Part shown: positions 10,960 through 17,778 of the stretch, piece by piece
How the letters are laid out: each line of letters starts with the position of its first letter
Position numbering within the stretch: position 1 is the first letter of the stretch
NCBI GenBank assembly: GCA_041164825.1
Contig: JBEAOO010000113.1
Coordinates: forward strand, 1 to 22,955
Length of the DNA stretch: 22,955 nt
Origin: JBEAOO01 sp041164825
Lineage (GTDB): Bacteria; Pseudomonadota; Gammaproteobacteria; Burkholderiales; Burkholderiaceae_C
Direction of reading: 5' to 3'
Position numbers and translations under genes: made by a program
Notes under the pieces: model-generated
Told to the model about the DNA's origin: nothing
The model's input: only the letters and a program-made list of their open reading frames with translations
Database searches by the model: none

Positions 10960-11793
10960 TCAGACCGCCACCGGCGCTTTGATGGCCGGGTGGTGCTGGT
11001 AGTCGAGCACCTCAAAGTCATCCAGCGCGTAATCGAAGATCGACGCCGGGCGGCGCTTGATGTGCAGCACCGGGTAGGGCAGCGGCGTGCGGCTCAGCTG
11101 CAGCGCCACTTGCTCGCTGTGGTTGCTGTAGAGGTGGCAGTCGCCGCCGGTCCAGATGAAGTCGCCCACGTCCAGGTCGCACTGCTGGGCCAGCATGTGG
11201 GTCAGCAGCGCGTAGCTGGCGATGTTGAAGGGCACGCCCAAGAAGATGTCGGCGCTGCGCTGGTAGAGCTGGCAGCTGAGCTTGCCGCGCCCACCGGGCT
11301 CGGTGGCGGGGGCCACGTAAAACTGGAAGAAGGCGTGGCAGGGCATCAGCGCCATCTGGCTCAGCTCGGCCACGTTCCAGGCGCTGACGATGATGCGGCG
11401 GCTGTCGGGGTTGGTGGTGAGCTGCTTCACCACCTCGCTGATCTGGTCGATGTGGCCGCCGTCCGGCGTGGGCCAGGCGCGCCATTGCACGCCGTAGACC
11501 GGGCCCAGGCTGCCGTCTTCGCGCGCCCATTCGTCCCAAATGGTGCAGCCGCGCTCTTGCAGCCACTGCACGTTCGAGTCGCCACGCAGAAACCACAGCA
11601 GCTCCAAGATCACCGCCTTCAGGAACACCTTCTTGGTGGTCACCAGCGGAAAACCTTCGTTCAGATCAAACCGCATCTGGTGCCCGAACACGCTGGTCGT
11701 GCCCGTGCCCGTGCGGTCGCCCTTGGCCACACCCTGGGTGGCCACATGGCGCATGAAGTCTTCGTACTGGGAGCGGATGGGGCGGGTGGTCAT
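10960..11793 (-). CDS. thyA: Thymidylate synthase
   Basis: ThyA methylates dUMP to dTMP using methylene-tetrahydrofolate. The 277-residue protein shows GDRTGTGTTSVFGHQMRFDL near the start, ELLWFLRGDSNVQWLQE, and the catalytic cysteine in ALMPCHAFFQFYV. It also has LYQRSADIFLGVPFNIASYALL and the C-terminal end APVAV. It is slightly longer than the 264-residue E. coli enzyme, partly through an insertion after FFQFYVA (PATEPGGRG). ATG 11793 gives the conventional N-terminus MTTRPIRSQYEDFM. The frame stays open to 11829 but the added residues do not look conserved. No strong ribosome site is seen. It is downstream of ccdB on the same strand, with a 12-bp tandem repeat in between. Confidence 0.95.
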   Translation of the reverse strand: MTTRPIRSQYEDFMRHVATQGVAKGDRTGTGTTSVFGHQMRFDLNEGFPLVTTKKVFLKAVILELLWFLRGDSNVQWLQERGCTIWDEWAREDGSLGPVYGVQWRAWPTPDGGHIDQISEVVKQLTTNPDSRRIIVSAWNVAELSQMALMPCHAFFQFYVAPATEPGGRGKLSCQLYQRSADIFLGVPFNIASYALLTHMLAQQCDLDVGDFIWTGGDCHLYSNHSEQVALQLSRTPLPYPVLHIKRRPASIFDYALDDFEVLDYQHHPAIKAPVAV

Positions 11794-11820
11794 GGGTGTG
11801 GCGAGCAGATTCAGTGGGGG

Positions 11821-11892
11821 CGTGAGCAAACGCGTGATTGAGCGCGTGAGTAAGCGCGTGGCTGAGCGCGTGGCTAAGCGCGTCAGTAGGCG
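11821..11892. repeat. Degenerate 12-bp tandem repeat, six units
   Basis: Six consecutive 12-base units on the pattern CGTGRNTRAGCG run from 11821 to 11892, for example CGTGAGTAAGCG, CGTGGCTGAGCG and CGTGGCTAAGCG. The last unit contains the ccdB stop codon, and the array ends 27 bases before the thyA start on the minus strand. Because 12 is a multiple of three, the array also reads as a repetitive peptide in one plus-strand frame, but no gene supports that. It may vary in unit number between strains. Confidence 0.85.
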
Positions 11893-12197
11893 CCGAACAA
11901 GGTGTCGAGGGCGGCGAACACGGCCTCGCGGCCCAGGTTCAAATTCTGCACGGGGCGCGTCAACGCAGACAGTGGCACGGCGCCGATGGTGGCGGTGTCG
12001 AGCACCACGTCGTTGTCAATCACCCGCAGCAGCGGGTTCAGGTCCCGGGCACGCGGACCAAACGCCTCGACCCACCGCAGCGGGATGACCACACGGGTGT
12101 CAATGCCGTCGATGAAGTCGTTTTGCACATCCAACAAGTAGGGTGTGTGTTCGCGCTCCGTCAGATCGGGGTTGGCGTAGACATCAAACCGAGCCAT
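11883..12197 (-). CDS. ccdB: CcdB-family toxin
   Basis: CcdB toxins poison DNA gyrase by binding GyrA. This 104-residue protein matches the family along its length: MARFDVYANPD, PYLLDVQNDFIDGIDTRVVIPL, then LLRVIDNDVVLDTATIGAVPLS and the closing helix REAVFAALDTLFGAY. Classical F-plasmid CcdB ends in Trp-Gly-Ile, residues needed for gyrase poisoning; here the equivalent end is Gly-Ala-Tyr. Toxicity or target may therefore differ, although chromosomal CcdB proteins vary at this end. Its start overlaps the ccdA stop by 14 bases, so antitoxin and toxin are translationally coupled. The stop lies inside the 12-bp tandem repeat. Confidence 0.88.
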   Translation of the reverse strand: MARFDVYANPDLTEREHTPYLLDVQNDFIDGIDTRVVIPLRWVEAFGPRARDLNPLLRVIDNDVVLDTATIGAVPLSALTRPVQNLNLGREAVFAALDTLFGAY

Positions 12198-12453
12198 CGC
12201 CGCGCTCGCCCTTCAAAAAGGTGCGGTACTTCGCCAGCGGCAGGCCTTCGCGGGCAATGCGGGCGTTGTAGTGCGCGATGGCTTCTTTGTTGTCCTCGTT
12301 CCAGCGCGCCCAGTGCCGGCGCTTCACTTCTTCGGCCAGCAAGGTGTCCACGGTGGCGGAGAGGTTCATGCCCAGTTCACGGGCACGGTCCAGCACCTTG
12401 GCGTTCAAGCTCAGGTTGATGGGGCGCTTGGTGACATCGTCTTTGAGCATCAT
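12184..12453 (-). CDS. ccdA: CcdA-family antitoxin
   Basis: CcdA neutralises CcdB and represses its own operon. The 89-residue protein has an N-terminal ribbon-helix-helix DNA-binding region (KRPINLSLNAKVLDRARELGMNLSATVDTLL). Its C-terminal tail (EAIAHYNARIAREGLPLAKYRTF) is the usual toxin-binding segment ending near Phe. The start ATG 12453 has GGAGG six bases upstream, and a second ATG follows directly. The antitoxin-first order and the 14-base overlap with ccdB are standard. A promoter and palindrome lie just upstream at 12474-12511. The pair is inserted between an ABC transporter gene and thyA on the same strand. Confidence 0.9.
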   Translation of the reverse strand: MMLKDDVTKRPINLSLNAKVLDRARELGMNLSATVDTLLAEEVKRRHWARWNEDNKEAIAHYNARIAREGLPLAKYRTFLKGERGDGSV

Positions 12454-12473
12454 GAAAAACCTCCATCGCGTGT

Positions 12474-12511
12474 GCGCATTAATTATGCGCGATGCCCCTC
12501 GCCCAAGCCAA
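12474..12511 (-). promoter_or_regulatory. Candidate ccdAB promoter with overlapping palindrome
   Basis: On the minus strand TTGGCT (12506-12511) and CATAAT (12482-12487) are 18 bases apart and resemble sigma-70 elements (four and five matches of six). A palindrome GCGCAT-N5-ATGCGC (12474-12490) overlaps the -10, where autoregulation by a CcdA/CcdB complex would act. The element lies in the last codons of the ABC transporter gene and spans its stop. Confidence 0.55.
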
Positions 12512-14291
12512 ACTGCATCGCCGCCAGCCGCGCATACAAGCCGCCGCGGGCCACCAGTTCGGCGTGGGTGCCTTGGTCGTTGATGCGGCCGTCCTCCAGC
12601 ACCACGATGCGGTCGGCCTGTTGCACGGTGGCCAGGCGGTGGGCAATCACCAGCGTGGTGCGGTCCTTCATGGCGGCCTCCAGCGCGGCTTGCACCATGT
12701 GTTCGCTCTCGGCATCGAGCGCGCTGGTGGCTTCATCGAGCAGCAGCAAGGGCGGGTTTTTCAACATCGCGCGGGCGATGCTGATGCGCTGGCGCTGCCC
12801 GCCCGAGAGCCGCACACCGCGCTCGCCCAAGAAGGTGTTGTAGCCCTCAGGCAAAGCGCTGATGAAATCGTGCGCAAACGCCGCTTGGGCGGCGGCCATC
12901 ACCTCGGCGTCGCTGGCGTCGGGGCGGCCGTAGCGGATGTTGTCCATCGCGTTGGCGCTGAAGATCACGCTGTCTTGCGGCACGATGCCGATGCGCCCGC
13001 GCAGCGCATGCAGGCTGAGCTCGGGCACCGGCACGCCGTCGAGCTGCACCTCGCCCGATTGCGCGTCGTAGTAGCGCAGCAGCAGTTGCAGCACCGTGCT
13101 CTTGCCAGCGCCGCTCGGGCCCACCAGGGCCACGGTTTCGCCGGGGCGGATGTGCAGGGTCAGGTCGCTCAGCGCAGCGGTGCCAGGGCGCGAGGGGTAG
13201 TGGAAGGTGACGTGGCTCAGGTCGACCGACGAGCCGCCCGTTTGCACCGGCAGCGCGCGCGGCGAGGCCGGCTCGGCCACGGGCGACTGCGCGTGCAGCA
13301 GCTCCATCAACCGCTCGGTGGCGCCGGCGGCGCGCAGCAAATCGCCCCACACCTCAGACAGCACCGCCACCGAGCCCACCAAGATCACCACGAACACCAC
13401 CGTCTGCCCCAGGTGGCCGGCCGTGATGTCACCGCGGATCACCGCTTGGGTGCCTTGGTACAGGCCCCAGAGCAGCGCGCCAAAGGTGGCGCTGATGATG
13501 AAGGCCACCAAAAAAGCGCGCACGCGGGTGCGGCGGCGTGCAGTCTCAAACGCGTCTTCGGTGGCAGCGGTGAAGCGCTGTGCCTCGCGGCCTTCTTGGG
13601 TGTAGCTCTGCACCACCGGCACGGCGTTGAGCACCTCGGCGGCGATGGCGCTGCTGTCGGCCACGCGGTCTTGGCTGGCGCGGCTGAGCTTGCGCACGCG
13701 GCGGCCGAAGTACATGCTGGGCAACACCACCAGCACCAAAATGCCCAGCACCTGCGTCATCACCACCGGGTTGGTGGCAATCAGCATGCCCATGGCGCCG
13801 ATGCCCATCACCGCATTGCGCAAGCCCATGCTCAGCGAGGAGCCCACCACGGTTTGCACCAGCGTGGTGTCGGTGGTGAGGCGCGAGAGCACCTCGCCGG
13901 TTTGTGTGGTCTCAAAAAACTCGGGGCTTTGCTGCACCACATGGGCATACACCGCCGAGCGCAAATCGGCCGTCACCCGCTCGCCCAGCCACGACACCAT
14001 GTAAAAGCGCGCCGCCGACAACACGCCCAACGCCACGCCCACGCCAAACAACGCCACGAAGTGCTCGCGCAGCGCCATCACCTGCGCGCCGGGCTCCTTG
14101 CTCACCAGCCCCTGGTCGATCAGCTGCTTGAGTGCCACCGGAAACAGCAGCGTGGTGGCCGCTGCCAGCACCAAAAACAGCAGCGCCAACCCAATGCGCC
14201 CGCGGTAGGGCTTTAAGAACGGCAGCAGGCCGCTGAGCGAGCGGGCTTGTTTGGCGGCGGGGCGCTGCGGCGTGGAGGAGGGTGCGGCCAT
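12483..14291 (-). CDS. ABC half-transporter, exporter type (MsbA/BmrA-like)
   Basis: This is a fused permease and ATPase that works as a dimer in the inner membrane, exporting lipids or hydrophobic compounds. The 602-residue protein has an N-terminal six-helix exporter domain, starting near LLPFLKPYRGRIGLALLFLV. The C-terminal ATPase has Walker A GPSGAGKST, the Q-loop (IVPQD), signature LSGGQRQRISIARA, Walker B LLLLDEATSALD and the H-loop IAHRLAT. ATG 14291 gives the usual short cytoplasmic leader; the frame is open further upstream but there overlaps the marR gene. It diverges from the marR-efflux operon across a 78-base gap that contains a palindromic operator. Whether it is MsbA itself cannot be decided: no lpxK neighbour is seen, and the MarR context favours a drug or toxic-compound exporter. 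Confidence 0.9.
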   Translation of the reverse strand: MAAPSSTPQRPAAKQARSLSGLLPFLKPYRGRIGLALLFLVLAAATTLLFPVALKQLIDQGLVSKEPGAQVMALREHFVALFGVGVALGVLSAARFYMVSWLGERVTADLRSAVYAHVVQQSPEFFETTQTGEVLSRLTTDTTLVQTVVGSSLSMGLRNAVMGIGAMGMLIATNPVVMTQVLGILVLVVLPSMYFGRRVRKLSRASQDRVADSSAIAAEVLNAVPVVQSYTQEGREAQRFTAATEDAFETARRRTRVRAFLVAFIISATFGALLWGLYQGTQAVIRGDITAGHLGQTVVFVVILVGSVAVLSEVWGDLLRAAGATERLMELLHAQSPVAEPASPRALPVQTGGSSVDLSHVTFHYPSRPGTAALSDLTLHIRPGETVALVGPSGAGKSTVLQLLLRYYDAQSGEVQLDGVPVPELSLHALRGRIGIVPQDSVIFSANAMDNIRYGRPDASDAEVMAAAQAAFAHDFISALPEGYNTFLGERGVRLSGGQRQRISIARAMLKNPPLLLLDEATSALDAESEHMVQAALEAAMKDRTTLVIAHRLATVQQADRIVVLEDGRINDQGTHAELVARGGLYARLAAMQFGLGEGHRA

Positions 14292-14333
14292 GACAGGGTG
14301 GGTGGGATGGGGTGGTGGAATGATATACCTGCC

Positions 14334-14362
14334 TTGACAATGATTGCCTAGGCAACTACATT
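14334..14362 (+). promoter_or_regulatory. marR promoter with operator in the spacer
   Basis: TTGACA (14334-14339) is a perfect -35. It is followed after 17 bases by TACATT (14357-14362), a -10 with four matches of six. A perfect 12-bp palindrome TTGCCTAGGCAA occupies 14344-14355, inside the spacer, which fits binding by a MarR dimer blocking RNA polymerase. The same site is about 50 bases from the start of the divergent ABC gene and could control it too. Confidence 0.75.
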
Positions 14363-14369
14363 CTGGCCC

Positions 14370-14906
14370 ATGCCACACACACCCGCGCCCGCCACGTTCT
14401 ACAGCGGTGCCCAGTACGACAACCAGCAGAGCGTCGCGTTTCGCTTGCACCAGCTGATGTCGGCCATGCGCCGCGACATCGAGCGCCGCATGACCGCGCA
14501 CGACCTGACAGCCGCCCAGTGGCTGCCGCTGTGGAAGTTGAAGCTTGGCGCCTGCCACAACGCCCAGCAAATCGCCTGCGACCTCAACATCGACCCGGGC
14601 GCCGTGACGCGCTTGATCGACCGCCTGCAGGCCAAAGGGCTGATCGAACGCGTGCGCTCCGAGAGCGATCGCCGCGTGGTGAATCTGGCGCTGACCGATG
14701 CCGGCGCCGAGGTGGCCCAAGCCATCCCGCACGCGCTGGCCGAGGTCAACAACGCCTTCCTCAGCGGGTTCTCGGCCGATGAATGGCAGCAACTCATTGG
14801 CCTGCTCGACCGCATGCTGGCCAACACGCCCGACGCCTCAGCGCAGGCTGATCCGGCCGGTGATGGCATCGGTCTGGATGCCGTCGACGACGGGCTCGCC
14901 CCATGA
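14370..14906 (+). CDS. MarR-family transcriptional repressor of the efflux operon
   Basis: This 178-residue regulator has the MarR winged helix: a helix-turn-helix (NAQQIACDLNIDPGAVTRLIDRL) and the wing (RVRSESDRRVVNLALTDAG) with the conserved Asp-Arg-Arg. MarR proteins bind palindromes as dimers and release DNA when they bind aromatic compounds. It probably represses its own operon through the palindrome at 14344-14355, and ligand binding would turn on the pump genes. ATG 14370 is only seven bases past the proposed -10 and has no Shine-Dalgarno, so the mRNA may be leaderless; no alternative in-frame start fits the family N-terminus. Its stop overlaps ATG 14903 (ATGA), so the channel gene is co-transcribed. 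Confidence 0.92.
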   Translation: MPHTPAPATFYSGAQYDNQQSVAFRLHQLMSAMRRDIERRMTAHDLTAAQWLPLWKLKLGACHNAQQIACDLNIDPGAVTRLIDRLQAKGLIERVRSESDRRVVNLALTDAGAEVAQAIPHALAEVNNAFLSGFSADEWQQLIGLLDRMLANTPDASAQADPAGDGIGLDAVDDGLAP

Positions 14907-14965
14907 GCGCCCGCGCTGAACCCTTTTTCTCTGCCTCCCGCCCGCCCCGAGCCACGGACATCCGC

Positions 14966-16456
14966 ATGACCCTTTCCACCTCCCCCTCTTTGCTCGCGCG
15001 CCGTGTGGCACCGGCTTTGGCCGTGCTCGCCGCCGCCGCGCTCAGCGCCTGTGCCGGTTTGCCGGGCACGCCCGCCCAGCACCCCGCGCTCCTGACCCCG
15101 CCGGCCGCCAGCACCGCGTCGACCAGCCCCGCCAACTGGCCCCGCACCCAAGCCTGGGACCGCTGGGGCGACGCGCAACTGCGCAGCCTCATCACCACCG
15201 CCCTGGCCCAGCAGCCCGCGCTGCAAGCCGTGCAAGCCCGCCTGGGCCAAGCCGCAGCGGCGGTGGACAGCACGCGCGCCAACAGCGGCCTCACGGTGAA
15301 TGCCTCGGTCGACCTGACCGAGCAGCGCTTCACCGAAAACGGCATGATCCCGAAGCCCCTGGCCGGCAGCACCGCGTGGAACAACACCGCGCAGTTCAGC
15401 GGCAGCTGGGAGTGGGACTTGTTTGGCCGCCAATCGGCCCAACTCGCCTCGGCCCTGGGCCAACAGCGCGCTGCCCAGGCCGAGGCCCAAGCCGCCCGCA
15501 ACCTGCTGGCTGCCAACGTGGCTGGCGCCTATGTGGGCCTGGCGCGGGGCGTGGCCCTCAAGGCCTTGAGCGCCGAGTCGCTCAAGCAGCGCGAAGCCGT
15601 GATGACCTTGGTGCGCCAGCGCATTGCCGCCGGCCTGGACACCACGGTGGAGCTGCGCCAAGCAGAAGCCTTGATCGCGCAAAGCCGCACCGAGCTGGCC
15701 GCCGCTGACGAGCAAATCGCCCGCAGCCGCCACGCGCTGGCCGAGCTCACCGGCCAAGCGCCGCACGCGCTCGATGCGCTGTCGCCGCAGCTCGCCGCGT
15801 CCACCGCGCAAGCCTTGCCCGCCAGCCTGCCGGTTGATTTGCTCGGCCGCCGCGCCGACTTGGTGGCCCAGCGCTGGCGGGTGGAAGCGGCCACGCAAGA
15901 CGTGGCCGTGGCCCGCGCGCAGTTCTATCCCAACATCAACATCGTCGGCTTCGCGGGCTTGTCGAGCCTGGGCCTCAACACCTTGCTCGACACCGGCAGC
16001 CTGAGCGCCGGCATCGGCCCGGCGCTGCGCCTGCCAGTGTTTGAAGGCGGCCGCCTGCGTGCCAACCTGGGCGCCCGCAACGCGGAAGTCGATGCCGCCA
16101 TTGCCGGCTACAACGGCACCTTGCTGCGCGCCCTGCGCGAGGTGGCCGACGAAGTGAGCAGCCTGCAAGCGGTGGAGCAGCAGCAGGTTCACCAGGCCGA
16201 TGCACTGCGCGCTTCTGAGCAAGCGTTCGAGCTGGCGGTGAAGCGCTACCAAGCCGGCTTGGGCAACTTCCTGATCGTGTTGAACGCCGACACGCAGGTG
16301 CTCGCCCAACGCCGCGCCACGGCCGAACTCAAGGCCCGCCACCTCACGGCAGAAGCCTCGCTGAGCCGCGCGCTGGGCGGTGGTTTTGCCGCCGATGCGC
16401 CCGAGGCCGCACAAGCCGCTCAAGCCTCATCTGCCGCTGAACAACCCCGCGTTTGA
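14966..16456 (+). CDS. Outer-membrane efflux channel lipoprotein, OprM/NodT type
   Basis: This is the outer-membrane channel of a tripartite pump. The N-terminus is a lipoprotein signal, ending in the lipobox LSAC with Cys29 as the lipid-bearing residue. Two outer-membrane-efflux repeats follow, with segments such as WDRWGDAQLRSLITTAL, WEWDLFGRQSAQL, LTGQAPHALDALSP, FYPNINIVGFAGLSSLG and FELAVKRYQAGLGNFL. With ATG 14966 the protein has 496 residues, normal for the family. ATG 14903 overlaps the marR stop and would add 21 residues ahead of the signal peptide; translation may be coupled there, but the shorter start gives the better signal peptide. It forms an operon with marR before it and the EmrA- and EmrB-type genes after it. 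Confidence 0.93.
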   Translation: MTLSTSPSLLARRVAPALAVLAAAALSACAGLPGTPAQHPALLTPPAASTASTSPANWPRTQAWDRWGDAQLRSLITTALAQQPALQAVQARLGQAAAAVDSTRANSGLTVNASVDLTEQRFTENGMIPKPLAGSTAWNNTAQFSGSWEWDLFGRQSAQLASALGQQRAAQAEAQAARNLLAANVAGAYVGLARGVALKALSAESLKQREAVMTLVRQRIAAGLDTTVELRQAEALIAQSRTELAAADEQIARSRHALAELTGQAPHALDALSPQLAASTAQALPASLPVDLLGRRADLVAQRWRVEAATQDVAVARAQFYPNINIVGFAGLSSLGLNTLLDTGSLSAGIGPALRLPVFEGGRLRANLGARNAEVDAAIAGYNGTLLRALREVADEVSSLQAVEQQQVHQADALRASEQAFELAVKRYQAGLGNFLIVLNADTQVLAQRRATAELKARHLTAEASLSRALGGGFAADAPEAAQAAQASSAAEQPRV

Positions 16457-16498
16457 GCCCCCGCTCGCGCTTCCAGACGACCTCCAAGAACACGCACC

Positions 16499-17755
16499 AT
16501 GACCGACACCTCCCAAACCGCCGCCCCCCAAGCCGCTGCCCCCGCCGTGCCTGAATCCCGCCGTCGCCCGGCCCTGATTGCCGTGGCCGCTGCCGCCGTG
16601 GTGGCGGGCCTGGCCTACACCGCCTACTGGGCCATCAAGCTGCGCCACTTCGAGTCGACCGACAACGCCTACGTGCAAGCGCCGGTGGTGCAGATCACGC
16701 CGCAAGTGGGTGGGACCGTGCTGGCCGTGTTGGCCGACGACACCGACACCGTCAAGGTCGGCCAGCCGCTGGTGCGCCTGGACCCGGCCGACGCCAAGCT
16801 GGCGCTCGATCGCGCCCAAGCGCAGCTGGCGCAAACCGTGCGCGAAGTGCGCACCACCTACGCCAACAACGCCACCCTGGCCGCCAGCGTGCGCCTGCGC
16901 GAGGCCGATGTGGCCCGCGTGCAAGCCGACGTGGCCCGCGCCACCGACGACCTGAACCGCCGCAAACCCCTGGTGGCCAGCGGCGCCGTGGGCGGCGAGG
17001 AAATGAAGCACATCGAGTCCTCGCTCGCCACCGCGCGCAGCGCCCTGGCCGGTGCGCAATCGGCCCTGGCCGCTGCCCAAGAGCAAGCCACCAGCAACCG
17101 CGCGCTGACCGAAGGCGTGGCCGTGCAAGAGCACCCCAATGTGCTGCGCGCCGCCGCTGCCGTGCGCGAGGCCTTCTTGGCCACGCAACGCGCCGAGCTG
17201 CCCGCGCCGCTGGCGGGCCAGGTGGCCCGCCGTGCCGTGCAAGTGGGCCAGCGCGTGGCCGCCGGCGCGCCGCTGATGACGGTGGTGGCGCTCGACCAAG
17301 CCTGGGTCGATGCCAACTTCAAGGAAGTGCAACTGCGCCGCATGCGCATCGGCCAGCCCGTCACGCTCACCGCCGATTTGTACGGCAGCCCCGTGCACTA
17401 CACCGGTCACGTGGCAGGCCTGGGGGCGGGCACGGGCGCGGCCTTTGCGCTGCTGCCGGCGCAAAACGCCACCGGCAACTGGATCAAGGTGGTGCAGCGC
17501 GTGCCCGTGCGCATCGAGCTCGACCCCGGCCAGCTGGCCGAGCACCCGCTGCGCGTGGGCCTGTCGATGGAGGTCGAAGTGGATGTGGCCGACAACAGCG
17601 GCGCGCCTGTGACTGCCCCGGCAGCGTCCACCCGCGTCAACAAAACAGCGGTGTTTGAAGCCGACAGCGCCGCCGCCGACAAGCTGGTGCAAGGCATCAT
17701 CGGCCGCAACCTCGGCCACGCCGTGGCCGCTGCCGGCGCCAAGGCTCACTCCTGA
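16499..17755 (+). CDS. emrA: Membrane fusion (periplasmic adaptor) protein, HlyD/EmrA type
   Basis: This adaptor links the inner-membrane pump to the outer-membrane channel. The 418-residue protein has a short Ala/Pro-rich cytoplasmic tail and one membrane anchor at about residues 23-43 (PALIAVAAAAVVAGLAYTAYWAI). Next comes the first half of the lipoyl domain (STDNAYVQAPVVQITPQVGG). A helical hairpin region rich in Ala, Arg and Glu follows, then the second lipoyl half and beta-barrel (LAGQVARRAVQVGQRVAAGAPLMTVV, WVDANFKEVQLRRMRIGQPV). The WVDANFKE pattern is typical of EmrA. It sits 42 bases after the channel gene and 23 before the pump gene, so the three products should assemble together. 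Confidence 0.93.
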   Translation: MTDTSQTAAPQAAAPAVPESRRRPALIAVAAAAVVAGLAYTAYWAIKLRHFESTDNAYVQAPVVQITPQVGGTVLAVLADDTDTVKVGQPLVRLDPADAKLALDRAQAQLAQTVREVRTTYANNATLAASVRLREADVARVQADVARATDDLNRRKPLVASGAVGGEEMKHIESSLATARSALAGAQSALAAAQEQATSNRALTEGVAVQEHPNVLRAAAAVREAFLATQRAELPAPLAGQVARRAVQVGQRVAAGAPLMTVVALDQAWVDANFKEVQLRRMRIGQPVTLTADLYGSPVHYTGHVAGLGAGTGAAFALLPAQNATGNWIKVVQRVPVRIELDPGQLAEHPLRVGLSMEVEVDVADNSGAPVTAPAASTRVNKTAVFEADSAAADKLVQGIIGRNLGHAVAAAGAKAHS

Positions 17756-17778
17756 ACCGGGCAGGCCCCGAGCGCACC

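Noticed and set aside
11821..11892. The 12-bp repeats as a CRISPR array or replication iterons
   Set aside because: The units are contiguous with no spacers, too short for CRISPR, and no replication initiator gene or AT-rich origin region lies nearby.
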